Of a stretch of 32,171 bases of DNA, positions 1 to 8,090 are shown in pieces; positions within the stretch are counted from its first letter, which is position 1, and each line of letters begins with the position of its first letter. Made by a program: the position numbers and the translations under genes. The notes under the pieces were generated by a model. It searched no databases, was not told where the DNA came from, and saw only the letters and a program-made list of their open reading frames with translations. Source of the DNA: Duganella callida (GTDB taxonomy: Bacteria > Pseudomonadota > Gammaproteobacteria > Burkholderiales > Burkholderiaceae_D); the NCBI RefSeq assembly GCF_004614165.1, contig NZ_SPVG01000135.1, forward strand, positions 1 to 32,171, in the 5' to 3' direction.

Positions 1-56
1 CATTGCGTCACGGGCTCTACCGTAGCGGTCGCTACGGTAGAGCCCGTGACGCAATG
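1..56. repeat. Perfect 26-bp inverted repeat (hairpin)
   Basis: Bases 1-26 are the exact reverse complement of 31-56, separated by a four-base loop (GGTC). The arm begins CATTGCGTCACGGGCTC. A run of seven T follows at 74-80, but 17 bases after the stem, so it is not a standard intrinsic terminator. Between them lies AGACCTGACCCC, which I recall from intergenic repeats in related genomes; that is memory and inference. It may be a REP or MITE-like element, or the terminator region of a gene left of the window. Confidence 0.75.
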
Positions 57-152
57 GAAGACCTGACCCCGGATTTTTTTAGGGCTGTCGATTTGCGGTG
101 GCATCATACGTCGTCAGGTTGAAGTACCGCTCTTTTCACCATGGGAGGCGTC

Positions 153-551
153 ATGAACAAGCAGATCATTTTTAATCTGGCGGTCAAGGATCTGGAGAAA
201 TCCAGGGCATTTTTTGCGGCGCTGGGGTTCGGTTTCAATCCGCAATACAGTGGCGAGCAGTCGGCGTTCATGGTGGTGGTCGAGGACAGCATTTTCGTGA
301 TGCTGATGACCGAGGCGTTTTTCCGTTCGTTTATCGACAAGCCGCTGGCGCAGGCCAGAGAGGCCAATGAGGTGATCATTTGCCTCAGTTGCGAGAGCCG
401 CGCCGAGCTCGACGACCTGATCGCCAGGGCCAGCGCCGCCGGCGCCCGGATTCCGCATCCGCCCGAGGATCACGGCTTCATGTACGATCAGGGGTTCGAG
501 GATATCGATGGCCACCTGTGGAACCTGGTATGGACGGCGCCACCGGCTTGA
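153..551 (+). CDS. VOC-family (glyoxalase/bleomycin resistance fold) protein
   Basis: This 132-residue protein matches the single-domain vicinal oxygen chelate fold. It starts with a beta strand (IIFNLAVKDLEKSRAFFAAL) typical of the first half-module and ends with the GFEDIDGHLWNLVW signature typical of the second. Members range from metal-dependent lyases to resistance proteins that bind their ligand, and the substrate here cannot be read from sequence. An upstream ATG at 141 is in frame, but GGAGG at 145-149 lies just ahead of the ATG at 153, so 153 is preferred. The gene is convergent with the thioredoxin-like gene, with 5 bases between the stop codons. It has no obvious link to the copper genes. 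Confidence 0.85.
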   Translation: MNKQIIFNLAVKDLEKSRAFFAALGFGFNPQYSGEQSAFMVVVEDSIFVMLMTEAFFRSFIDKPLAQAREANEVIICLSCESRAELDDLIARASAAGARIPHPPEDHGFMYDQGFEDIDGHLWNLVWTAPPA

Positions 552-557
552 GCCGGT
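542..557. terminator. Short hairpin shared by convergent gene ends
   Basis: ACCGGC-TTGA-GCCGGT forms a 6-bp stem with a 4-base loop spanning both stop codons. Neither side has a T-tract, so it is only a weak candidate for a bidirectional terminator. Confidence 0.3.
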
Positions 558-1072
558 TATCGGTGCGCGGCGATGATCTGCGGCGTGATCAGGCCCGATA
601 GCGCGTCCACGCGCTTGCCACTGGCGTCGTACCAGTAGCTGCGCGGCAGTTCGCCGCGCCACTGGGGATCGATCTGGTAGCGCAGTTGTTCGGCCGAGGT
701 CTGGCCGAAGGCCCAGCGCTGCGCGCGCGGACCCAGCGACGCGGTGGCGGCGACGATGGCGGCGGTGCTCTGCGCGTCGTCGGCCGCTTCGATGGCGACG
801 GTGACGATGTCCGGCACTGGCGGCGCTGCCTGCGCTCCCGCAGCCGCCGGCGCCGCCGCGTTGCCGGCCGCAGCCAGATTTTTTATGCTCGCATGGCAGT
901 AGCCGCAGTCCAGCGACCACACCAGCACGACGAACGGCCGGCCCGCATGATCAGCCAGAATGCGCGCCATGCCGTCCGTTTCGAACGGCTGGATATCCGG
1001 CGCCGCCAGCGCGCCGGCGCACAGCGTGGCGATGGCCGGCAACGTTGCCATCATCAGGTATCGACGTATCAT
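557..1072 (-). CDS. Thioredoxin-fold periplasmic protein (TlpA-like) with CGYC motif
   Basis: This 171-residue protein has an N-terminal signal peptide (about residues 1-23, ending ALAAPD). A CGYC dithiol motif at 56-59 follows the strand PFVVLVWSLD, as in thioredoxin-like oxidoreductases. The active-site dipeptide GY is not that of classical thioredoxin (GP). An Ala/Pro-rich loop follows the motif. The start codon overlaps the stop of the upstream BNR protein gene as ATGA, so the two are probably translationally coupled. As last gene of the TonB receptor unit it may keep cysteines of the secreted partner (CECC motif) reduced, or deliver copper as Sco/TlpA proteins do. That role is inferred from context only. 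Confidence 0.75.
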   Translation of the reverse strand: MIRRYLMMATLPAIATLCAGALAAPDIQPFETDGMARILADHAGRPFVVLVWSLDCGYCHASIKNLAAAGNAAAPAAAGAQAAPPVPDIVTVAIEAADDAQSTAAIVAATASLGPRAQRWAFGQTSAEQLRYQIDPQWRGELPRSYWYDASGKRVDALSGLITPQIIAAHR

Positions 1073-2175
1073 AGTTCCACCGTGGTGATGTCGTTGCGGT
1101 CCGTGCGCCAGATCAGGAAGATGCGCCCGTCCTTGCGCGCCAGGCGCGGTTGGTCGGAACCGCCGTCGGTGGCGGCCAGCGTGCGCGCCTGCCAACTGGC
1201 GCCGCCGTCGCGCGAACTGAGGGCCTTGATGGCGGTGACCTTGCCGTCGAACGCTTTCCACACCACCTCCACGCGCTGGCCGCTGACGGCGATGTCGGCG
1301 TTCGACGCCTGTTCGTCGCCCAGCCGCAGCGGCATGGTCAGCGTGCCGTCCTGGCGGCGGCTGGCATAAAACAAGCCGTCGCCGGTGAACCAGGTCTGGT
1401 GGCGCCGGCCGTCCTCGCCATACGCCAGCGCCGGCCCCTGATGCGGGCAGGCGTCGATGGCCCAGTGGTCGAAGCTGGCGCGCTCGGGCGGCGCCGGCCG
1501 GCCATCCGCCGCCAGCGTGACGATGGCGTGGTCGCGGATATTGGGTTCGAACACGTGGCGCCACATCAGGGCAGGGCGCCCGTCCGGCGCCAGCGCGATC
1601 GCGCTGCGGCAGCATTCGCAACTATGGTCCGCGATCTTGTAGTCGGCGCCGAAGCTGCGGCCGGCGTCGGTGGAGACGGCGTAGTACTGGGCGACGCTGG
1701 CGGCATTGCGCTTATCGATCCAGGTCACGTACACGCGGCCTTGCGTATCCACCGCCAGCGAGGCAAAGCCGTGGGTGACGATCTGGTGGTCGTGATGCAC
1801 CGTGTACGGTGCGCTGAAATGAACGCCGCCGTCCTCCGAGCGGAGGAAGCGGATTTCGGAAGTCCACGGTTTTTCCAGCGGCCGGCTGTAGGTGATATAT
1901 ACCTCGTCGCGCGGACCGAAGGCGATGCGCGGCCGCTCGTCGCCGCCAGCCATCGCCGCTTCGTCGCTAAGGATAACGGCGGGACGCCAGCTGTTGCCGT
2001 CGTCGCTAGAAGTGCGCGCCACCAGTTTGCCGTCGTCGGCGCCGACCAGCCACAGGACGCCGTGACGGTCGAAGGCGGCCGAGCTGCCCAGTTGTGTCTT
2101 GATCTTGTGCGCGGCCGGATGGGCGGTGGCGGCGGCCATCAGCAGGCCGGAAAGCGCTGCGGTCAATTGCATCAT
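1069..2175 (-). CDS. BNR/sialidase-fold beta-propeller protein with CECC motif
   Basis: This 368-residue exported protein has a signal peptide of about 18 residues (MMQLTAALSGLLMAAATA). It carries at least four Asp-box repeats (SSDDGNSW, SEDGGVHF, STDAGRSF, SRDGGASW), which mark a sialidase-like propeller. Conserved-looking cysteine segments, HSCECCRS and DACPHQGP, lie in the middle. I do not see a sialidase arginine triad that I can assign, so glycosidase activity is not supported; a binding or metal-handling role is as likely. TAAGGAG lies 7 bases before the chosen ATG. It sits 11 bases after the TonB receptor gene and overlaps the thioredoxin-like gene, so all three are probably one functional unit. 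Confidence 0.75.
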   Translation of the reverse strand: MMQLTAALSGLLMAAATAHPAAHKIKTQLGSSAAFDRHGVLWLVGADDGKLVARTSSDDGNSWRPAVILSDEAAMAGGDERPRIAFGPRDEVYITYSRPLEKPWTSEIRFLRSEDGGVHFSAPYTVHHDHQIVTHGFASLAVDTQGRVYVTWIDKRNAASVAQYYAVSTDAGRSFGADYKIADHSCECCRSAIALAPDGRPALMWRHVFEPNIRDHAIVTLAADGRPAPPERASFDHWAIDACPHQGPALAYGEDGRRHQTWFTGDGLFYASRRQDGTLTMPLRLGDEQASNADIAVSGQRVEVVWKAFDGKVTAIKALSSRDGGASWQARTLAATDGGSDQPRLARKDGRIFLIWRTDRNDITTVEL

Positions 2176-2186
2176 GTGGGTTCTCC

Positions 2187-4454
2187 TTATTTCAGATCGT
2201 ACTGCAGCTCGGCGATGAAAGTACGCTGCGTGTAGGGATGGAAGGCCCAGTACTTGCGGTTGCCCAGGTTGTCGATGCCGGCCGACGCGGTCCATTGTTT
2301 GTCGATGCGATAGCGCACCCGCACGTCAGTGACGAAATAGCTGGAATAGCCGGTGTAGCTGGCGCCGTTCGGATCAGTGTTATCCAGCGTGCCCCACTGC
2401 CTGCCGCTGTAACGCGCGCCCAGGCTGGCCGACCATTTATCGGTCGGATGGTAGGTGGCCAGCAGCGTGGCGCGCTGGCGCGGCACGCGCGGCTGGTCCT
2501 TGCCGATACTGGTCGGGAAGTTGACGTTGCCGGTGATGGTGGAATCGGTGTAGGTGACGCTGCCGTTCAGGTCCAGCCCTTGCCACAGCACGTCGTCGGC
2601 CTGCGCCGCCAGTTCCAGGCCATCGGTGCGGATGCGGCCGACGTTCTGGATGTTGGTGACATTCGGCGTGACATTGACGTTACGCTGCGAGTACAGCGCG
2701 TCGCTGGTGGTCTCGTGGAACCAGGTGGCGCGCAGCAGACCCTTTTCCAGCTTGCGTTCGGCCGTCAGTTCGGATGTGACCGAGCGTTCCGGTTTGAGAT
2801 TCGGATCGTTGTTCATCAGCGTGTCGCCGACGATGGCGCCCTGGTACAGCTCCGACACGGTCGGATAGCGCACCGCGCGTCCGGCCGAAGCTTTCAGCGT
2901 CCAGTCCTGATCCAGATCGTGCGACAGCGCAAACTTGGGCGAGAAGCTGGTTTCGTGGCGTTCGCCGAATCGCTTGACCACGGTGCCGCTGCCGATGCTG
3001 CCGTTGAAGGCCGACCAGCGCTCCAGACGCCCGCCCAGCGTGGCCTTCCAGTCGGGCACAAAGCGCCAGGTATCCTGCGCATACAGGCTTTCCAGGCGGG
3101 TGTCGCCGTTGAAGCTTGACATCGCCGCACCGGCCGCGCCGCCTTGCCAGTCGCTTGTGCCGGACACCAGCGTGCGCAGACGGAAGCTGTCGCGCTGCAC
3201 GCCGATGTCGACGATATGGCGGTTGTCGGCATACGGCCGCCAGATGCCCTTGGCCGCCAGGGTGCTCCAGCCGGTGCCGCTCATGTCGGTGAGGGTGCCG
3301 GACGCATTGGCGAACGACGTCGGCGTGCGCACCAGGTCCTTGCGGTAGTCGTAGTTGCTGAGCGCGAGCTCCCAGTCCCATATGCCCTTGGTATGGCTTT
3401 TTAGCGACAGGCCCTGCATCCAGTGTTCCAGTTCGCCGGTGGCGGGCGCAAAGTCGGCCGGCGTCAGCGTGTACTGGCGGCCGCCGATATTGACCGTGCC
3501 GCTGCTGATGGTGTTGCCGGCGGCGTCGCGCAGATAGGACGCGACGTCGCGGTGGGCATCGTTCTTCCACCAGCCCAGCGTGTAGCTGGCGCGGATCGAC
3601 GGCGTCAGGTCGTAGGCCAGCTTGATCTTGGCGTGGCCCTGCACGGTGTGGATCTGGTTGGTGTCGCCGAGGATCAGCCAGTCGGCATTTGCAGGATTCT
3701 TGTCGGCGATGGCGCCGGTCACCGGCACGCCGCCCTTGCCGGGCACGCCCGCGCTGACCAGCTTATTGGCGAAGGTGATCGGCTGGCTGTCGTTGTCCAG
3801 GCGATTCAAGCTGACCCACCACGACAGGTCGCCCGTCTTGTTGCCGACCGAGAGGCTGCCCTGGCGGCCGCCGTAGGTGTGATCATTGCCGTACTGTTTG
3901 AATCCCTGGCTGAAGCCGGACAGGCGGCCATGCACCTCCAGGCTGGTCGGCATGCGGGTCAGATAATCGACCACGGCGCCGGCCGAGTTGCCGGGATAGG
4001 CCGCCGAGAAGGGACCGTACAGCACATCGACGCGCTCGATTTCGTCGGGCGCCACCATGCCCCAGCGCGGCGTGAAGGTGGCGCCGTTGCCCAGCAGGTT
4101 GGAGAGCAGGATGCCGTCGGCATACACCAGCGAACGCGCGCTGTTGCCGGTGCCGGAGGCGCGGCTGGCCAGCACGGCGTGATCGTAGTCGCCGATGTAG
4201 CGCTTGCGCACGTTCAGGCTGGGGAAGTATTTGAGCGCGTCCTCGGCGTCGGCGGCGTTGATGCTTTGCTCGATCTGGGCGGCGGTGATGCCCTCGATGG
4301 TGGTCGGGATCTGGGTCGGCAGCGAGGTCGGACGGCCGCCGGTAATGGTGACCATGGCCATGGCGGCATCGGCCGGCTGGCCGTCAGAGGCCCAGGCTTG
4401 TTGAACGATGAGGGTCAGCAGTGCCACTCGCAGGGCACGCGATTTGGTAAACAT
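2187..4454 (-). CDS. TonB-dependent outer membrane receptor, probable copper transporter
   Basis: This 755-residue protein has a signal peptide ending AWA. A plug domain spans roughly residues 40-165 (ITAAQIEQSINAADAEDAL, then DEIERVDVLYGPFSAAYPGN). The beta-barrel follows and ends in YDLK, near the usual aromatic C-terminal strand (FIAELQYDLK). A TonB-box-like segment, MVTITG, precedes the plug. AAAGGA lies 6 bases before the selected ATG; a second ATG two codons earlier would touch the ribosome binding site. The substrate is not readable from sequence. Copper is inferred from the DUF2946 gene directly upstream (38-base gap), a pairing known for copper-responsive receptors such as Bordetella BfrG, and from the nearby Cus and nirK genes. 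A siderophore or other chelate is the alternative. Confidence 0.85.
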   Translation of the reverse strand: MFTKSRALRVALLTLIVQQAWASDGQPADAAMAMVTITGGRPTSLPTQIPTTIEGITAAQIEQSINAADAEDALKYFPSLNVRKRYIGDYDHAVLASRASGTGNSARSLVYADGILLSNLLGNGATFTPRWGMVAPDEIERVDVLYGPFSAAYPGNSAGAVVDYLTRMPTSLEVHGRLSGFSQGFKQYGNDHTYGGRQGSLSVGNKTGDLSWWVSLNRLDNDSQPITFANKLVSAGVPGKGGVPVTGAIADKNPANADWLILGDTNQIHTVQGHAKIKLAYDLTPSIRASYTLGWWKNDAHRDVASYLRDAAGNTISSGTVNIGGRQYTLTPADFAPATGELEHWMQGLSLKSHTKGIWDWELALSNYDYRKDLVRTPTSFANASGTLTDMSGTGWSTLAAKGIWRPYADNRHIVDIGVQRDSFRLRTLVSGTSDWQGGAAGAAMSSFNGDTRLESLYAQDTWRFVPDWKATLGGRLERWSAFNGSIGSGTVVKRFGERHETSFSPKFALSHDLDQDWTLKASAGRAVRYPTVSELYQGAIVGDTLMNNDPNLKPERSVTSELTAERKLEKGLLRATWFHETTSDALYSQRNVNVTPNVTNIQNVGRIRTDGLELAAQADDVLWQGLDLNGSVTYTDSTITGNVNFPTSIGKDQPRVPRQRATLLATYHPTDKWSASLGARYSGRQWGTLDNTDPNGASYTGYSSYFVTDVRVRYRIDKQWTASAGIDNLGNRKYWAFHPYTQRTFIAELQYDLK

Positions 4455-4492
4455 AGTCATTCCTTTGCATGTTGATGGAGGTGGATCGCGTA

Positions 4493-4876
4493 TCAAACAT
4501 GCGCAGGCGGTCCGCGCGGACTGGATTTGGTGCTGAAAACCCCCGCCGCCGCGACCACGCGCGCCGCAACGGTCTCGATGGCGCGGGCGGCGGCCGGCAG
4601 CACGCAGGCATGGAACCCCGGCGGCAGCGCGCTCAAGCCCGGATGGCAGACGCATACCTTGCAGCAGGCGTGGTCCGGCATGGCGCCATCGGCCGGGCGG
4701 TGGCCGGCGGACGGCTCACCGGGCTGCATGGCCATCGGCATGCCGGCGCCGTGGCACATCTGCATGCCCGCCATGGAGCCCATGGTGTTGTCCATCACCC
4801 CCGCGCGCGCGAATGCAATGATCGCCATGACGGCAATCATGAACATCACGAGACGGTGGCGCAGACGCTGGCTCAT
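4493..4876 (-). CDS. Small Cys/Met/His-rich DUF2946-type protein, CruR-like
   Basis: This 127-residue protein has an N-terminal hydrophobic signal or anchor (residues 8-24). A Met-rich segment with many M, H and C follows (about 28-70). The core motif is HACCKVCVCH at 69-78, which contains CxxxCxC. As I recall, DUF2946 proteins with this motif (CruR of Bordetella) act as upstream copper-sensing reading frames that control a downstream TonB receptor through translation and transcription coupling. The same gene order is seen here, with the receptor starting 38 bases after this stop. It begins 2 bases after the DUF2818 gene. Copper binding and the regulatory role are inference; a periplasmic copper-binding protein is the alternative. 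Confidence 0.7.
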   Translation of the reverse strand: MSQRLRHRLVMFMIAVMAIIAFARAGVMDNTMGSMAGMQMCHGAGMPMAMQPGEPSAGHRPADGAMPDHACCKVCVCHPGLSALPPGFHACVLPAAARAIETVAARVVAAAGVFSTKSSPRGPPAHV

Positions 4877-4878
4877 GA

Positions 4879-5127
4879 TCAGCGCAGGTGACGCCAGACG
4901 ATGCCGGGGAAGGCCAGCACGGCGAACAGCGCGGCGGTGATGGCCCACACTTCCCAGTTGCGGCCGGCGGCGCCGCCCAGCAGGCTGGCGGCGGTCATCC
5001 ACAGCGCGTAGCCGGCCAGCCAGCCGGCGAAGTCGTTCGCCGCCGGGTGCCAGCGGCGCACCATGGTCAGCCGCAGGAAGGGCAGATTGGCCAGCACGCA
5101 GGCCAGCATCAGGATCAGGGTGTTCAT
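4879..5127 (-). CDS. DUF2818 small membrane protein
   Basis: This 82-residue protein has about three hydrophobic segments. It carries the DUF2818 hallmarks ANLPF near the N-terminus (residues 13-17) and NWEVWAITAALFAVLAFPG followed by WRHLR at the C-terminus. The family is typical of betaproteobacteria, where the usual copy follows the NADH dehydrogenase (nuo) genes. Here the start overlaps the ccsA stop as TGATG, so it is co-translated with cytochrome c maturation. Function is unknown; context suggests a respiratory or assembly accessory role. Confidence 0.75.
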   Translation of the reverse strand: MNTLILMLACVLANLPFLRLTMVRRWHPAANDFAGWLAGYALWMTAASLLGGAAGRNWEVWAITAALFAVLAFPGIVWRHLR

Positions 5128-6266
5128 CACAGGCTGCCGTAGGAGTGGAGACCGGACAGGAACATGTTCACGCCCAGGAAGGCGAACAGCGTGATGCCGA
5201 AGCCGACCAGCGACCACCAGGCCAGCAGCGCGCCGCGCACGTTCTTCACCAGCCGCGTGTGCAGCCAGGCGGCGTAGTTGAGCCAGACGATCAGCGCCCA
5301 TGTCTCTTTCGGGTCCCACGACCAGTAGCCGCCCCAGGCTTCGGCCGCCCACAGCGCGCCGAGGATGGTGGCGATGGTGAAGAACACGAAGCCGAGCGCG
5401 ATGGCCTTGTACGACAGCTCGTCCAGCCACGCGCGGCTGGGCAGGCGGCTGGCGAAGAAGGGTTTGTCGGCCAGCAGCCAGGCGGCGCCGAACATGGCGG
5501 CCATCGAGAACGCGCCGTAGCCGATGAAATTGGCCGGCACGTGGACTTTCATCCAGTACGATTTCAGCGCCGGGATCAGCGGCTGGATTTCATGCGCGCC
5601 CATGCCGTACTTGAACATGAAGACCACGGCGGCGCTGACCAGCGTCATGGCGAACAGGCCCAGTTGGCGGCTGCCGAAATGGGCTTCGAGGTGCAGGTAC
5701 AGCATGGTCGTCAGGAAGGCGAACAGCACGAACACTTCGTACAGGTTGGAGACGGGGATGTGGCCGATGTCGGGTCCCATCAGGTAGGACTCGTGCCAGC
5801 GCACCAGCAGGCCGGCGAGGCCGAACAGGCTGCCGGTCCATGCGGCGCGGGTGCCGAGCCGCAGCCAGCCGGACGCGCGGCGCAGCCAGCCCAGCGCGTA
5901 TAGCACGGTGGCGGCCCAGTAGCCGAGGCCCATCCACATGATGGCCGTCTGGCTGGACAGGAAGTATTTGAGCAGGAACACGTGATCGGCCGCTTCCAGC
6001 TGGCGGTGGTACAAGGCGATGGCGGCCAGCGCCATCGCTCCGGCACCAAGCGTCAACGGCTGCAGCGCGGTCCAGGCCAGCGCCATCGCGCCCAGGCCAA
6101 TGGCGCTGGCGATCAGGATGGCGGTGTCGAACATGTCCATGGCGGACTGGTAGCGCAGCAGCGCGTAGCAGGTGGCGCCGCCGAGCAGCGCCAGGAAAAT
6201 GCCGCCGCGGATCAGGCCTGGCCTGGGTGTGCGGGCTGTAATGAGTCGGGTGGAATACGCAAGCAT
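5127..6266 (-). CDS. ccsA: Cytochrome c biogenesis protein CcsA/CcsB type (system II heme handling)
   Basis: This 379-residue polytopic membrane protein carries the WWD heme-handling signature WGGYWSWDPKETW at about residues 311-323, followed by WLNYAAWLHTRL. In system II it pairs with ResB to export heme and attach it to apocytochrome CXXCH motifs in the periplasm. It starts 9 bases after resB with a GAGG ribosome binding site. The length is about that of betaproteobacterial CcsA. Its location between a copper efflux pump and copper sensing genes, and downstream of two cytochrome c genes and nirK, suggests a dedicated copy serving NcgB and NcgC. Whether another copy exists elsewhere cannot be seen. 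Confidence 0.92.
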   Translation of the reverse strand: MLAYSTRLITARTPRPGLIRGGIFLALLGGATCYALLRYQSAMDMFDTAILIASAIGLGAMALAWTALQPLTLGAGAMALAAIALYHRQLEAADHVFLLKYFLSSQTAIMWMGLGYWAATVLYALGWLRRASGWLRLGTRAAWTGSLFGLAGLLVRWHESYLMGPDIGHIPVSNLYEVFVLFAFLTTMLYLHLEAHFGSRQLGLFAMTLVSAAVVFMFKYGMGAHEIQPLIPALKSYWMKVHVPANFIGYGAFSMAAMFGAAWLLADKPFFASRLPSRAWLDELSYKAIALGFVFFTIATILGALWAAEAWGGYWSWDPKETWALIVWLNYAAWLHTRLVKNVRGALLAWWSLVGFGITLFAFLGVNMFLSGLHSYGSL

Positions 6267-6275
6267 AGGGTTACC

Positions 6276-8090
6276 TCATGGAGTGGGAGCGCCGGCCAGC
6301 TGCGCGATGGCGCCGGCGTGGCGGTCGAATTCGGTCCTCAGGGCCGGGGTATTGCGGTTGGCGCTGAACGCCAGCAGCAGTTTGCCGCCCGCGCTGTACA
6401 GCCAGATGCGGCGCTCGCGGACGAAGTACATGGCGATCACGCCCAGTGCCAGCAGGGCGCTGCCCAGGTAGACCAGCGCGGCGCCGGGGGCGTGCGTGAC
6501 TTGCAGGCCGGTGGCGTTGACCTGGTCGTAGGTTTCGAAGGTGAACAGGGCTGGCAGCTGCATGTTCACCGCGTCGTCGTAGGCGTTGAGGACGTCGTGC
6601 ACCATGCGCGGGCTGAGTTCCGGCGCCAGCAGCGCTGCCGAGCGCTCCAGCAGTTGGTGGTAGAGTTGGGCGGCTTTCAGCGCCTCCTCGTCATTGCCGC
6701 GCAGGCGCGACATTTCGGTCAGTGCGCGGTAGCCTTTGTGATGGAAGGCTTCCATCAGCGCGGCGGCGGTGGCGCTCAGCGTCGCGGCCAGCCGCGGATC
6801 GGTCACGCGTTCCGCCGTCTGGCGCGCGGCGCGGGCGCGTTGCTGCGGATCGGCCAGCGCCGCCACCAGATGCTGGTAGCCGGCGATCGTGCCGGCGACG
6901 TCATTGCCGGTATCGCTGTCCACGGGAATGCGCAGGTAGCGCATGCCGTCCTCGCCGGCGGCGCGGTGGCCGACTACGCGGTAGCGGGCGCCGTCGATCT
7001 CGATCGCACGCTGGTAGACCAGCCATTCGTCCGACTGGCCCTGCTGATCGCGCAGCCGGAAGGCCACCGAAGGGCCGACGTCGCGGGTGCGGTCGCCGGG
7101 TTGGCCTCGCGAGTTCCAGTTGCGCGCGGCCGTGCCATCCTTGTCGAATACGTTGATCACGCGCAGTTCCGCGAATTCCAGCGTGGCGGGAGCGCCGTTC
7201 AGCAGCAGCGGCGTGCCTGCGCCGATCACGCCGCCGATCTGCTGCGTGACCGCGCCGTCCATGCGCAGCGTCACCTTGCTGCCGCCGTCGGCGAAGCCGG
7301 ACTGGAACAGCGTGACGCCGCGATAGGTGTAGGGATGGTTGACCTGCAGCGTCACCGGCACCACCTTGGCGCCATCGATGATTTCGATGTCGCTGGTGAA
7401 GTCCTTGGGCTGGCCGTTGGCGTAATGGGCGATGGCGAATTTCTTCAGCCGTACGGCGAATGGAATCGGCTGCTGGATGATCTGGTCGCCGTCCTGGATC
7501 TGGCCTTGGCTGCTGGTTTCGCCTTCCGGTATCGTCATGCTGGCGCGATAGGAGATGCGGCCGTCCACCAGGCCGCCGACGCAGATCAGGACCATGGCGC
7601 CGTGTACCAGCAGGTATCCGAGCCGCCGCGCGCCGCCGGCGCGGGCGGCCAGCAGCGAGCCGCCGCTGGTGTTGACATGCTTGTAGCGAAAGCCCTGAGC
7701 GGTGAGGTAGGAGGCCAGGCCGGCGCGACTGGCGTCGTGTGCGCGGAGCTCGAACTCGGTGTGGAATTCCAGGTTGCGCAGGCTGGCGATGCTTTTGTTT
7801 TCGCGGTAGCTGCGCATGTCGCGCACCATGGACGGTGCGTTCTGCCACAGGCACAGTGCGGTGGAACTGGCCATGAAGGTCAACAGGGTGTAGAACCACC
7901 AGGCGTGATAAATGTCGGTCAGACCGCAGAGGGTGAAGAACGAAGCCCAGAATTCGCCGTAGCGGCTGACGTACACCACGGCCGGCTGGTTCTGTTCCAA
8001 AATGGAGCCAATGGTGGACGCGACGCCCACCACCGCCAGGATGGCGATGGCGAAGCGCATCGAGCGCAGGAGGCTAAGCAATACTTTCAT
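6276..8090 (-). CDS. resB: ResB-type cytochrome c biogenesis protein
   Basis: This 604-residue protein starts with the typical ResB N-terminus (LRSMRFAIAILAVVGVASTI, then GSILEQNQP). Further transmembrane segments surround WWFYTLLTFMASSTALCLWQ and RRLGYLLVHGAMVLICVGG. A long periplasmic domain (about 190-560) precedes the final transmembrane helix (ALVYLGSALLALGVIAMYFV). It partners CcsA in heme delivery. The start overlaps the end of cusA by four bases (ATGA), so pump and heme-delivery genes are translationally coupled. An in-frame extension upstream is possible but runs inside cusA and lacks family similarity. Confidence 0.9.
   Translation of the reverse strand: MKVLLSLLRSMRFAIAILAVVGVASTIGSILEQNQPAVVYVSRYGEFWASFFTLCGLTDIYHAWWFYTLLTFMASSTALCLWQNAPSMVRDMRSYRENKSIASLRNLEFHTEFELRAHDASRAGLASYLTAQGFRYKHVNTSGGSLLAARAGGARRLGYLLVHGAMVLICVGGLVDGRISYRASMTIPEGETSSQGQIQDGDQIIQQPIPFAVRLKKFAIAHYANGQPKDFTSDIEIIDGAKVVPVTLQVNHPYTYRGVTLFQSGFADGGSKVTLRMDGAVTQQIGGVIGAGTPLLLNGAPATLEFAELRVINVFDKDGTAARNWNSRGQPGDRTRDVGPSVAFRLRDQQGQSDEWLVYQRAIEIDGARYRVVGHRAAGEDGMRYLRIPVDSDTGNDVAGTIAGYQHLVAALADPQQRARAARQTAERVTDPRLAATLSATAAALMEAFHHKGYRALTEMSRLRGNDEEALKAAQLYHQLLERSAALLAPELSPRMVHDVLNAYDDAVNMQLPALFTFETYDQVNATGLQVTHAPGAALVYLGSALLALGVIAMYFVRERRIWLYSAGGKLLLAFSANRNTPALRTEFDRHAGAIAQLAGAPTP

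Noticed and set aside
1073-1621. Extension of the thioredoxin-like frame upstream
   Set aside because: It lies antiframe inside the BNR gene. The signal peptide and ATGA overlap place the start at 1072.
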